A stretch of DNA of 6,861 nucleotides from Acidobacteriota bacterium (GTDB lineage: Bacteria; Acidobacteriota; Polarisedimenticolia; QHYA01), in NCBI GenBank assembly GCA_003223995.1, contig QHYA01000140.1, positions 1-6,861 on the forward strand, read 5' to 3'. Below the pieces are notes generated by a model. It ran no database searches, was not told where the DNA came from, and saw only the letters and a program-made list of their open reading frames with translations. The position numbers and the translations under genes were made by a program. Positions 1-6,259 of this stretch are shown here, piece after piece (the stretch's first letter is position 1; each line of letters starts with the position of its first letter).

Positions 1-115
1 CCTGCACCACCACTTCGAACTGTCCGGATGGGACGAGTCGAAAGTCGTCATCCGCTTCTGGATTCTCGCGCTGATCTTTTCCCTGCTGTCGCTGGCAACG
101 CTGAAGCTGAGGTGA
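1..115 (+). CDS. mraY: MraY, phospho-MurNAc-pentapeptide transferase (C-terminal end only)
   Basis: This is the tail of an integral membrane enzyme that transfers phospho-MurNAc-pentapeptide from UDP to undecaprenyl phosphate, making lipid I on the inner face of the cytoplasmic membrane. Only the last 37 codons are present; the first complete codon begins at base 2 and the stop is TGA at 113-115. The peptide begins LHHHFELSGWDESKVVIRFW, which carries the HHH(F/Y)EL.GW.E..V..RFW signature of the MraY C-terminus. A last hydrophobic helix (ILALIFSLLSLATL) and a short basic end (KLR) follow. The murD start lies 1 nt after the stop, so the two genes are almost certainly co-transcribed. The fragment is short, but the triple-His motif together with murD next door makes the call firm. 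The 5' part lies outside the window. Confidence 0.93.
   Translation, partial: LHHHFELSGWDESKVVIRFWILALIFSLLSLATLKLR
109..115 (+). promoter_or_regulatory. Ribosome binding site for murD (start ambiguous)
   Basis: GAGGTGA at 109-115 matches the complement of the 16S rRNA 3' end over seven bases, and it contains the mraY stop codon. Its GAGG core ends 4 nt before the ATG at 117 and 13 nt before a second in-frame ATG at 126. A weaker TGAGG at 118-122 sits 3 nt before the ATG at 126. I favour 117 because the stronger site has the more plausible spacing to it, but 126 cannot be excluded. Confidence 0.5.
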
Positions 116-116
116 G

Positions 117-1523
117 ATGAGGCGGATGGAGTTGGAGCGGGTCGAAACGGACCGGCAGGAGTTTCCACTCGCGGGGCGGCGCGTCGTGGTCGCGGGGCTG
201 GCCCGCACGGGGCTGGCCGCCGTCCGCTTCCTGATCTCGCGAGGCGCCGAGGTCATCGCCTCCGACAGGCGCCCGGAGGCGGAGCTTCACGACGCGGCCG
301 ACGAGGCGCGCCTGCTGGGAGCGGGGCTGGACCTGGGCGGGCACACCGAGGCCCGCTTCACCGGCGCGGACCTGATCATTGTCAGCCCCGGTGTTCCGCT
401 GACCTTGCCGGCGATCGAGGCGGCGCGCTCGCGCGGAGTCCCGGTCCTCTCCGAGGTCGAGCTGGCATGGCGCTTCCTGCGAGGGCGCATCGCCGGCATC
501 ACCGGAAGCAACGGCAAGAGCACCACGACCGCCCTGACCGGCGCGATGCTCTCGGCCTCGGGCGTTGCGGCGCGGACCTGCGGGAACATCGGCACCCCGC
601 TTCTGGAGATGGTCGAGCAGGACACGCGGGAGTCGGTGTACGCCGTGGAGCTGTCCTCCTTCCAGCTCGAAGCGATCTCGCTCTTCCACCCCGCCGCCGC
701 GGTGGTGGTGAACCTCTCCCCCGACCATCTGGACCGCTATCGCGACTACGGCGCTTACGTTGCAGCCAAGGCCCGGATCTTCTCGAACCAGGGGCGGGAA
801 GATCTCGCCGTCCTCAACGCGGCGGACTCCGACTCCGCCCTGCTGCATTCCGCCGTGAAGGCGCCCGTGAAGTTGTTCTCCTCCAGGGGTCCGGTCGAGG
901 AGGGCGCTTGCGTGAGACGGGAGGAGATCGTCCTCGTGGCCGGCGGGACCGCCTCGCCACTGATTCCGGTCTCCGAGGTCCCCATCCCTGGAAGGCACAA
1001 CCTCGAGAACGTGATGGCTGCCGCCCTGGCGGCCCTGCACTTCGGCGCATCCCTCGCGGCGATCCGGCAGGCCGTGAGGAGCTTTCGCGCTCTGCCCCAC
1101 AGGCTGGAGTATGCGGGGCGGCTCGCGGGGGTCGATTACTACAACGACTCGAAGGCGACCAACGTCGGGGCCACGATCAAGGCGCTCGAGTCGTTCCCGG
1201 GCCGGAGGGTGCTGCTGCTGCTGGGGGGTCGGGACAAGGGCGGAGACTTCTCCACCCTGAGGCCCCTGCTGGCCGATCGCGTGGCGATGGTCCTGCTGAT
1301 CGGTGAGGCGGCCGGAGCGATCGAACGGCAGATCGCGGGAGCGGCTCCGGTGGCCCGCTGCGGGGACATGGCGTCGGCTGTCGCCCAGGCCCGCGCGGCC
1401 GCGCGGGAGGGGGACGTGGTGCTGCTCGCTCCGGGCTGCGCCTCCTTCGACCAGTACCGAAACTACGAGGAGCGTGGCGAGCACTTCCGGAGGCTCTCTG
1501 GCGGCGTGGAGGAGGGCCGATGA
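117..1523 (+). CDS. murD: MurD, UDP-MurNAc-L-alanine:D-glutamate ligase
   Basis: Cytoplasmic Mur ligase that adds D-glutamate to UDP-MurNAc-L-Ala at the cost of ATP. The protein is 468 aa, a little longer than the roughly 440 aa E. coli enzyme. The N-terminal domain (about 15-125) has the UMP-binding Rossmann-like start VVVAGLARTGLAA. The central ATPase domain carries the P-loop GSNGKSTT at 130-137, ELSSFQLE at 178-185 and NLSPDHLDRY at 199-208. Lys218 in AAKARIF sits where the carbamylated lysine is expected. The C-terminal domain follows, with GRHNLEN at 292-298, NDSKATN at 343-349, GGRDKGGDF at 370-378 and APGCASFDQYRNYEERG at 438-454. The APGCASFD ending and the D-Glu-ligase motifs separate it from MurC, MurE and MurF. 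The start at 117 is 1 nt after mraY, with an alternative ATG at 126. The stop overlaps the ftsW start by ATGA. Confidence 0.98.
   Translation: MRRMELERVETDRQEFPLAGRRVVVAGLARTGLAAVRFLISRGAEVIASDRRPEAELHDAADEARLLGAGLDLGGHTEARFTGADLIIVSPGVPLTLPAIEAARSRGVPVLSEVELAWRFLRGRIAGITGSNGKSTTTALTGAMLSASGVAARTCGNIGTPLLEMVEQDTRESVYAVELSSFQLEAISLFHPAAAVVVNLSPDHLDRYRDYGAYVAAKARIFSNQGREDLAVLNAADSDSALLHSAVKAPVKLFSSRGPVEEGACVRREEIVLVAGGTASPLIPVSEVPIPGRHNLENVMAAALAALHFGASLAAIRQAVRSFRALPHRLEYAGRLAGVDYYNDSKATNVGATIKALESFPGRRVLLLLGGRDKGGDFSTLRPLLADRVAMVLLIGEAAGAIERQIAGAAPVARCGDMASAVAQARAAAREGDVVLLAPGCASFDQYRNYEERGEHFRRLSGGVEEGR
1390..1407. repeat. 18-bp perfect GC-only palindrome inside murD
   Basis: CCCGCGCGGCCGCGCGGG is a perfect self-complementary 18-mer with no spacer, centred on a NotI-type GCGGCCGC. 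It lies in the murD coding sequence for the Ala/Arg-rich stretch ARAAARE near the C-terminus. It probably arises from Ala and Arg codons in GC-rich DNA. No second copy was noticed in the window. Confidence 0.6.
1510..1515 (+). promoter_or_regulatory. Ribosome binding site for ftsW
   Basis: AGGAGG, within a longer GGAGGAGGG run at 1508-1516, lies 4 nt before the ftsW ATG at 1520 and inside the last codons of murD. It supports the ATGA-overlap start and tight translational coupling of ftsW to murD. Confidence 0.75.
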
Positions 1524-2614
1524 GCGGGCGCAAGCTGGCTTTCGACCGGATTCTTTTCGCATCGGTCGCGGGGTTGACCGTGTTCGGTCTCGTCATGGTC
1601 GGCAGCGCCTCGCTGTTCAGGACGCTCTCCTCACCAGGAGGAGAGTATCGGCTCCTCGTGCGCCAGACCGGCTCCGCCGCTGCCGGTCTCGCTCTGATGT
1701 GCTGGCTGACGAAGGTGGACTACCGCCGCTTCAACCGGCGTTGGGTGGTCGCAACCCTGCTCGGCACGAGCGCGGCGCTGCTGCTGCTGGTTATGCTGAG
1801 CCGGCCGATCAACGGGGCGCGCCGCTGGATCGCCCTGGGTCCGGTCCACCTTCAGGCGAGCGAGCTGGCGAAGCTCGCAGTGGCTCTCCTGCTCGCCTAC
1901 ACGCTGGACCGCAAGTCAGATCAGCTCGCCGAGGGATGGCGCGGTTTTCTGCCGGCCGCGACCGTCTGCGGCGCCCTGGCCGCGCTCGTGCTGATCGAGC
2001 CCGACACAGGAACCGCCGTCCTCATGGGTCTTGTCACGATGGTCTTCCTGTATCTCGCCGGGGTGAAGCCACGCCACCTGGCAGCGCTGGCAGGGGGGGC
2101 GGCCGCCCTCCTGGCGGTCGTGGTGCTTTCCTCCTCCTACCGCCGCTCGCGCTTTCTCGCCTTCCTGGACCCTTCCGCCGACCCGCTCGGGAGCGCTTTC
2201 CAGATCAACCAGTCGCTGATCGCGCTCGGAAGCGGCGGTCTGACAGGAGTCGGCCTCGGCCAGGGGCAGCAAAAGGCGTTCTATCTTCCCTTCCCGCACA
2301 GCGATTTCATTTTCTCGGTCATCGGGGAGGAGCTGGGCCTGCTGGGCACGGCCGGCGTCCTGGCGCTGTTCGGGATCATCTTCTGGCGCGGGAGCCGATC
2401 CGCGCTCCGGGCCCCCGACAACTTCGGAATGTTCCTGGGGCTGGCCCTGACGCTGATGCTTACGCTTCAGGCCCTGCTGAATCTGGGGGTGACCACGGGG
2501 CTGCTTCCCACGAAGGGACTGCCGCTCCCCTACGTCTCCTACGGGGGTTCCTCGCTGCTCGCCTCGCTGGCGGCGACGGGGGTTCTGCTGAACATCTCGC
2601 AGCATTCGAACTGA
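1520..2614 (+). CDS. ftsW: FtsW, SEDS-family septal peptidoglycan glycosyltransferase
   Basis: Polytopic inner-membrane SEDS protein that polymerises lipid II into septal glycan strands with a partner class B penicillin-binding protein. The 364 residues show about ten hydrophobic segments, the first at about 11-33. A large extracytoplasmic loop spans about 204-262. SEDS signatures are NGARRWI at 98-104, QASELAK at 112-118, EPDTGTA at 160-166 and FPHSDFIFSVIGEELG at 258-273. Asp262 in that last motif aligns with the catalytic aspartate of FtsW/RodA. GLLPTKGLPLPYVSYGGSS is at 327-345. The PTKG form and the position between murD and murG favour FtsW over RodA. The start overlaps the murD stop (ATGA) and has a strong ribosome site. 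There is no long cytoplasmic N- or C-terminal extension; the protein ends soon after the last helix. The stop is followed by a 33-nt gap before murG. Confidence 0.97.
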   Translation: MSGRKLAFDRILFASVAGLTVFGLVMVGSASLFRTLSSPGGEYRLLVRQTGSAAAGLALMCWLTKVDYRRFNRRWVVATLLGTSAALLLLVMLSRPINGARRWIALGPVHLQASELAKLAVALLLAYTLDRKSDQLAEGWRGFLPAATVCGALAALVLIEPDTGTAVLMGLVTMVFLYLAGVKPRHLAALAGGAAALLAVVVLSSSYRRSRFLAFLDPSADPLGSAFQINQSLIALGSGGLTGVGLGQGQQKAFYLPFPHSDFIFSVIGEELGLLGTAGVLALFGIIFWRGSRSALRAPDNFGMFLGLALTLMLTLQALLNLGVTTGLLPTKGLPLPYVSYGGSSLLASLAATGVLLNISQHSN

Positions 2615-2647
2615 GCGCGGGAATGGACTGATGGATGGCGGACGCCA

Positions 2648-3835
2648 ATGGAAAAGAGAGCCATCGTGATCGCGGGCGGGGGAACGGGCGGCCATGTCTT
2701 CCCGGGCCTCGCCGTGGCCCGGGAGCTGCGCCGCCGGGACCCGAGCCGGCCGCTGGTGTGGATCGGTTCCCGCTCCGGTCTCGAAGCCCGTCTCGTCCCG
2801 CCGGAGAGTCTTCCCCTGCTCGCGCTCAGGCTCGGAGGGATCGCCGGGAGATCGGCCGCATCGACAGCGGCGGCGAGCGCCATGGCGGCGGCCGCCGTCC
2901 TCCGCTGCTTGGCCCTTTTCATTGCACGCCGGCCGGCGGCCGTGCTGGGCGTGGGAGGCTTCGCCTCGGGACCTGCCTGCCTGGCGGCGGTCCTGCTGAG
3001 AGTGCCCCTGGTGATCCACGAGCAGAACGCCATCGCGGGCGGCACGAACCGCTTCCTCGCCCGTTTCGCCGATGCCGTGGGAGTCTCCTTCGAACAGACC
3101 GCCGGCGCGGTCCGCAGCAGGAGAGTCGTGGTGACCGGTAACCCGATCCGCACGGAGTTTTTCGCCGGCTCCGAAAAGGACCGGAAAGGGCAGACCTTGC
3201 AATCGCCGGTCTCGCCCGCCAGCTCCGGAAGCCAGAGGCTTTCCCTGCTGATCTTCGGCGGCAGCCGCGGAGCGCACTCCATCAACGAGGCCATGACCTC
3301 CGCCCTGCCCCATCTGGCCGGCTGGAGAGACCGCGTGTCGATCGTGCACCAGACCGGCCAAGCCGACTTCGACCAGGTCCGCAATGCGTACGCGCGGGCC
3401 GGATTCGACTCCGACGTGCGTCCCTTTCTCGACGACATGCCTCTTCGAATGCGGCAGGCGGACCTCGTGATTGGCCGGGCGGGCGCATCCACCATCTTCG
3501 AGCTGGCGGCGAGCGGAAAGCCCGCGATTCTCGTTCCATTCCCTCACGCAGCGGGAGGGCATCAGCTCGACAACGCGCGGAGCCTCGAGGCTTCGGGGGC
3601 CGCTCGCGTGGTCGAAGACAGCGCATTGACGGGCGAACGGCTGGCTGCCGAGATCCGGGAGCTGCTGTCCGACACCGACCGGTTGCGGCTCATGGGAGAA
3701 GCAGCGAGGCCCGTTGCCCGCCCAGATGCCGCCGCTCGCATCGCGGATCTCGTCGAATCGGCCATCAGCGGCAGCTTCGAGGCTGAGACGGCGAGGGCGC
3801 CGGAGAAAACGAAAGCGCCGGAGAGGAGAGGGTGA
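2648..3835 (+). CDS. murG: MurG, lipid II synthase (UDP-GlcNAc:lipid I GlcNAc transferase)
   Basis: Peripheral membrane GT-B glycosyltransferase on the cytoplasmic face that adds GlcNAc to lipid I to give lipid II. The protein is 395 aa, against about 355 in E. coli. The N-terminal acceptor lobe has the glycine-rich GGTGGHVFP at 11-19, VGGFASGP at 102-109, HEQNAIAGGTN at 124-134 and TGNPIR at 163-168. The C-terminal UDP-GlcNAc lobe has GGSRGA at 204-209, HQTG at 234-237 and GRAGASTIFELAASG at 276-290. Glu285 falls in the donor-binding motif, and HQLDNA is at 305-310. The extra length is in the interlobe linker (about 171-198) and in a charged tail (about 377-395). The ATG at 2648 is the only in-frame start before the lobe-1 motif. 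Its ribosome site is weak (GGCGGA at 2637-2642), so reinitiation after ftsW, whose stop lies 33 nt upstream, is plausible. The stop overlaps the murC start. Confidence 0.97.
   Translation: MEKRAIVIAGGGTGGHVFPGLAVARELRRRDPSRPLVWIGSRSGLEARLVPPESLPLLALRLGGIAGRSAASTAAASAMAAAAVLRCLALFIARRPAAVLGVGGFASGPACLAAVLLRVPLVIHEQNAIAGGTNRFLARFADAVGVSFEQTAGAVRSRRVVVTGNPIRTEFFAGSEKDRKGQTLQSPVSPASSGSQRLSLLIFGGSRGAHSINEAMTSALPHLAGWRDRVSIVHQTGQADFDQVRNAYARAGFDSDVRPFLDDMPLRMRQADLVIGRAGASTIFELAASGKPAILVPFPHAAGGHQLDNARSLEASGAARVVEDSALTGERLAAEIRELLSDTDRLRLMGEAARPVARPDAAARIADLVESAISGSFEAETARAPEKTKAPERRG
3824..3828 (+). promoter_or_regulatory. Ribosome binding site that sets the murC start
   Basis: AGGAG, within a purine-rich run at 3820-3832, lies 6 nt before the ATG at 3835. 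It lies only 3 nt before an in-frame GTG at 3832. The spacing favours ATG 3835, giving a one-base TGATG overlap with the murG stop. The GTG start would add a single residue. Confidence 0.65.
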
Positions 3836-5244
3836 TGCTCGGCCGGACGCGCCGCGTGCACTTCGTCGGGATCGGCGGGGCCGGGATGAGCGGCATCGCG
3901 GAGGTGCTCCTCAACCTCGGCTACGAGATCTCCGGGTCGGACCTCGCCGACTCCCCCGCCATCCGGCGGCTCCGGAAGCTCGGCGCGAAGGTGCAGATAG
4001 GCCATGCCCCGGAGAACGTCGTCGGGACGGACGTGGTCGTGACCTCCTCCGCCTTGAAGGAGGACAACGTCGAGGTCCTCGAGGCGCGCCGGATAGGCCT
4101 GCCGGTCGTACCGCGCGTGGAGATGCTGGCGGAGCTGATGCGGATGAAGTACGGCGTGGCCGTCGCGGGCTCGCACGGGAAGACGTCGACCACCTCGATG
4201 ATCGCCGAAGTCCTGCATGGCTGCGGCCTGGATCCAACGATCGTGGTGGGAGGGCGGATCTCGACCCTCGGCAGCGGCGCCCGCCTCGGCAAGGGGGAGC
4301 TCATGCTGGCCGAAGCCGATGAATCCGACGGGTCGTTCCTCAAGCTCAAGCCGACCGTGGCTGTCGTGACGAACATCGATCGGGAGCACCTGGACCATTA
4401 CAGGGACCTCGACCAGATCAAGGAGGCCTTCGTCCAGTTCCTCTCCAGGATCCCCTTCTACGGCGCCGCGGTGCTCTGCCTCGCCGATCCGGGCGTTCAA
4501 TCGATCCTGCCGAGGGTGGAGAAGCGGTGCCTGACCTACGGCTTCTCGGGTCAGTCGGATCTGCAAGCCGGGCAGGTCGTCCTCAAAGGCTTCGGCGCGC
4601 GCTACGTGGTGCGCTTCCGCGGCCAGCGCCTGGGGCAGGTCCACCTTTCCGTTCCCGGAACGCACTCGGTTCTCAACAGCCTGGCGGCAATAGCCGTGGG
4701 GATGGAGTTCGGCATCGGGTTCGCGAAGATCGCGCCGCATCTCGAGAGCTTCAAGGGAGCCGACAGGCGGTTCCAGCTTCGCGGTGAGGTCCGGGACATC
4801 GTGGTCGTGGACGACTATGGCCACCACCCGACCGAGATCATCGCGACGCTGGCGGCCGCACGCGAGGGTTTCGGAAGGCGGCTGGTGGTCGCATTCCAGC
4901 CCCATCGCTACACCCGCACTCAAGCGCTGGCCAGCGAGTTCAATCGCTGCTTCAACCAGGCGGACGTCCTGATCGTGACGGAGGTGTATCCGGCGGGCGA
5001 AGCTCCGATCCCTGGCGTCACGGGACAGGTGCTGACCCAGGGAATCAAGCGGCACGGCCACCGGGACGCGACCTACGTGGAGTCTCTCGATGAGGTGGCC
5101 CCCGAGCTGGCGCGCCGAGCGAGGCCTGGGGACATGGTGATCACTCTGGGAGCCGGCAGCATTTCGCGCGCCGGCGAGGCGTTGCTGAAACTGCTCGGTT
5201 CCTCTTCGTCCGCCGCGCGCAGTCGCAGAGGAGCCCGCAGTTGA
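3835..5244 (+). CDS. murC: MurC, UDP-N-acetylmuramate:L-alanine ligase
   Basis: Cytoplasmic ATP-dependent ligase that adds the first stem residue, L-alanine, to UDP-MurNAc. With the ATG at 3835 the product is 469 aa, close to the E. coli length (about 490). The N-terminal UDP-binding domain starts with HFVGIGGAGMSGIAE (9-23) and the GSD of a Rossmann-like fold. The ATPase domain has the P-loop GSHGKTSTT at 112-120, EADESDGSF at 160-168 and TNIDREHLDHY at 179-189. GTHSVLNSLAA follows at 275-285. The C-terminal domain has RRFQLRGE at 311-318, the MurC-diagnostic DDYGHHPTE at 326-334, FQPHRYTRT at 354-362 and LGAGSIS at 438-444. DYGHHPTE and FQPHRYTR exclude MurD, MurE and MurF; the related ligase Mpl is unlikely given the dcw context. 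The C-terminus ends in a Ser/Arg-rich tail (455-469) beyond the conserved fold. A GTG one codon upstream is an alternative start. Confidence 0.97.
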   Translation: MLGRTRRVHFVGIGGAGMSGIAEVLLNLGYEISGSDLADSPAIRRLRKLGAKVQIGHAPENVVGTDVVVTSSALKEDNVEVLEARRIGLPVVPRVEMLAELMRMKYGVAVAGSHGKTSTTSMIAEVLHGCGLDPTIVVGGRISTLGSGARLGKGELMLAEADESDGSFLKLKPTVAVVTNIDREHLDHYRDLDQIKEAFVQFLSRIPFYGAAVLCLADPGVQSILPRVEKRCLTYGFSGQSDLQAGQVVLKGFGARYVVRFRGQRLGQVHLSVPGTHSVLNSLAAIAVGMEFGIGFAKIAPHLESFKGADRRFQLRGEVRDIVVVDDYGHHPTEIIATLAAAREGFGRRLVVAFQPHRYTRTQALASEFNRCFNQADVLIVTEVYPAGEAPIPGVTGQVLTQGIKRHGHRDATYVESLDEVAPELARRARPGDMVITLGAGSISRAGEALLKLLGSSSSAARSRRGARS

Positions 5245-5318
5245 GCCCCCATCTGGCCCGCATGATTCACGAACGCACCTCCTGCGGTCGCCTGAGGGGC
5301 CGGCGACCGGATCGATGA
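5241..5318 (+). other. Possible 25-codon coupling ORF bridging murC and murB
   Basis: A short frame opens with TTG at 5241, overlapping the murC stop as TTGA. It closes with TGA at 5316-5318, overlapping the murB start as ATGA. AGAGGAG at 5227-5233 lies 7 nt before the TTG, a well-placed ribosome site inside the end of murC. An internal ATG at 5262 could start an 18-codon version, but it has no ribosome site. The product would be small, basic and Arg-rich, beginning MSPHLARMIHERTSCGR. I recognise no family. It could be a translated leader that carries ribosomes across the gap to murB, or a chance open frame in GC-rich DNA. Only the frame, the overlaps and the ribosome site are seen; translation is inferred. 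Confidence 0.25.
5285..5309 (+). promoter_or_regulatory. GC-rich hairpin just upstream of the murB start
   Basis: CGGTCGCC (5285-5292) and GGCGACCG (5302-5309) are perfect reverse complements, giving an 8-bp stem with the 9-nt loop TGAGGGGCC. The structure ends 5 nt before the murB ATG at 5315. The loop contains the Shine-Dalgarno-like GAGGGG. No T-run follows, so it does not look like an intrinsic terminator. It could modulate access to the murB start, or it could be a chance structure. The base pairing is seen; the function is inferred. Confidence 0.4.
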
Positions 5319-6259
5319 AGGTCTCGATGAGCGTGGATCGCGAAGAGCGCGCCCGGATGGCCTCGATGGTCGCGAAGATCGCGCGCGACCTCGGCATCCC
5401 CTGCAAGGTCGAGGAGCCGCTCGGACCCCATACCACCATGGGAGTCGGAGGGCCCGCGCCCTGCTTCCTCGAACCCACGTCCGCCGGGATCCTCGCCGGA
5501 CTGATGCGCGAGATGGCCGCCGCCGGGCTCCCCTTCCGGATCCTCGGAGCCGGGAGCAACCTGATCGTGGACGATCGCGGCCTCAGCACCCCTGTCATCT
5601 CCACCGCGTCCCTTTCCGGCGAGCCCGAGAGGCGCGGCGAGTCCGTCCGCGCGCCGGCGGGGATGCTTCTGCCTCGCCTCGTCCGCCGGATGGCCGATGA
5701 GGGGCTCGGCGGATTCGAGTTCCTCGAGGGGATCCCGGGCAGCCTCGGGGGTTCGCTCTCCATGAACGCCGGGGCCGGAGGGCGCTGGATCGGCGACGTC
5801 GTCGCGGAGGTCGAGACGGTTACCCCCGCAGGGGAGATCGGGTCCCACCGGCCTGGGCAGGAGGAATTCGGATACCGGCGCTCCTTCGTCTCCCAGCAGG
5901 GCCGCATCGTCACTTCCACGACCCTCAGGGGGAGGGCCGACGAACCGCAAGCGATCCGGGAGCGCATTCGCGACAGCCGCGCCTACCGCGTGGCCACCCA
6001 GCCTCTGTCCGAGCGGTCGAGCGGCTGCATCTTCAAGAACCCCGACGGAGACTCCGCCGGCGCCCTTCTCGATCGGCTCTCGCTGAAAGGGCTCTCCGCT
6101 GGCGGGGCCATCGTCTCGGAGCGGCACGCGAATTTCATCGTCAACCGCGGCGGATCATGCGATGACATCCTGCGGCTCATCGACCTGATGCGGGAGCGTG
6201 TCCGCCAGCAGGCCGGCATCGATCTGCAACTCGAGGTCGTCGTCTGGAGAGACAGATGA
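5315..6259 (+). CDS. murB: MurB, UDP-N-acetylenolpyruvoylglucosamine reductase
   Basis: Cytoplasmic FAD enzyme that uses NADPH to reduce UDP-GlcNAc-enolpyruvate to UDP-MurNAc, the substrate of MurC. At 314 aa it matches the short (type II, B. subtilis/S. aureus-like) class. The FAD-binding part shows PLGPHTTMGVGGPA at 35-48, LGAGSNLIVDD at 77-87 and GFEFLEGIPGSLGGSLSMNA at 133-152. The substrate domain has YRRS at 187-190, where Arg188 is the expected active-site Arg. It also has SSGCIFKNP at 235-243, GLKG-like SLKGLSAGGA at 256-265 and SERHANFIVN at 268-277. Glu307 near the C-terminus fits the expected active-site Glu. The residue that is normally the proton-donor Ser is Cys238 here. The ATG at 5315 has a weak ribosome site. 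An in-frame ATG at 5327, with AAGG at 5318-5321, is a credible alternative that would drop four residues. The stop overlaps ftsQ by ATGA. Confidence 0.96.
   Translation: MKVSMSVDREERARMASMVAKIARDLGIPCKVEEPLGPHTTMGVGGPAPCFLEPTSAGILAGLMREMAAAGLPFRILGAGSNLIVDDRGLSTPVISTASLSGEPERRGESVRAPAGMLLPRLVRRMADEGLGGFEFLEGIPGSLGGSLSMNAGAGGRWIGDVVAEVETVTPAGEIGSHRPGQEEFGYRRSFVSQQGRIVTSTTLRGRADEPQAIRERIRDSRAYRVATQPLSERSSGCIFKNPDGDSAGALLDRLSLKGLSAGGAIVSERHANFIVNRGGSCDDILRLIDLMRERVRQQAGIDLQLEVVVWRDR
6246..6251 (+). promoter_or_regulatory. Ribosome binding site for ftsQ
   Basis: GGAGAG lies 4 nt before the ATG at 6256, inside the last codons of murB. It supports the start that overlaps the murB stop as ATGA and implies coupled translation of the two genes. 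Confidence 0.65.

Noticed and set aside
48..1562. Minus-strand open frame of 504 codons opposite murD
   Set aside because: It lies in the same antisense phase as murD and is explained by the lack of TTA/CTA/TCA codons. No domain is visible in it.
1520..2614. RodA instead of FtsW
   Set aside because: Both are SEDS proteins, but the LLPTKGLPLP motif and the location between murD and murG fit FtsW.
1303..2631. Plus-strand open frame of 442 codons across the end of murD and ftsW
   Set aside because: It overlaps two certain genes in another frame. The translation is Arg/Gly/Pro-rich with no motif, typical of an out-of-frame read of GC-rich coding DNA.
2615..2647. Regulatory structure in the ftsW-murG gap
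   Set aside because: Only a tiny GGCG-GA-CGCC inverted repeat (2637-2646) is present, with a 2-nt loop too short to form a normal hairpin.
1916..3562. Minus-strand open frame of 548 codons opposite ftsW and murG
   Set aside because: It is a shadow of two confident + strand genes, with no membrane segments, domains or convincing start context.
5073..5283. Minus-strand 65-codon frame starting GTG at 5270 behind a perfect AGGAGGTG (5283-5276)
   Set aside because: The ribosome-site match and 5-nt spacing are striking, but the frame is antisense to the conserved end of murC. Its translation shows no family features, and the octamer is equally notable as an anti-Shine-Dalgarno sequence on the + strand.
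5245..5314. Terminator or internal promoter between murC and murB
   Set aside because: The hairpin has no T-run after it, and I see no convincing -35/-10 pair. Readthrough within one operon is the simpler view.
3562..5967. Minus-strand open frame of 801 codons opposite murG, murC and murB
   Set aside because: It shares codon boundaries with murC, so it stays open because TTA, CTA and TCA codons are rare in GC-rich genes. Its product is low-complexity (Arg, Pro, Ser, His) with no recognisable domain, while the + strand genes have full family motifs.
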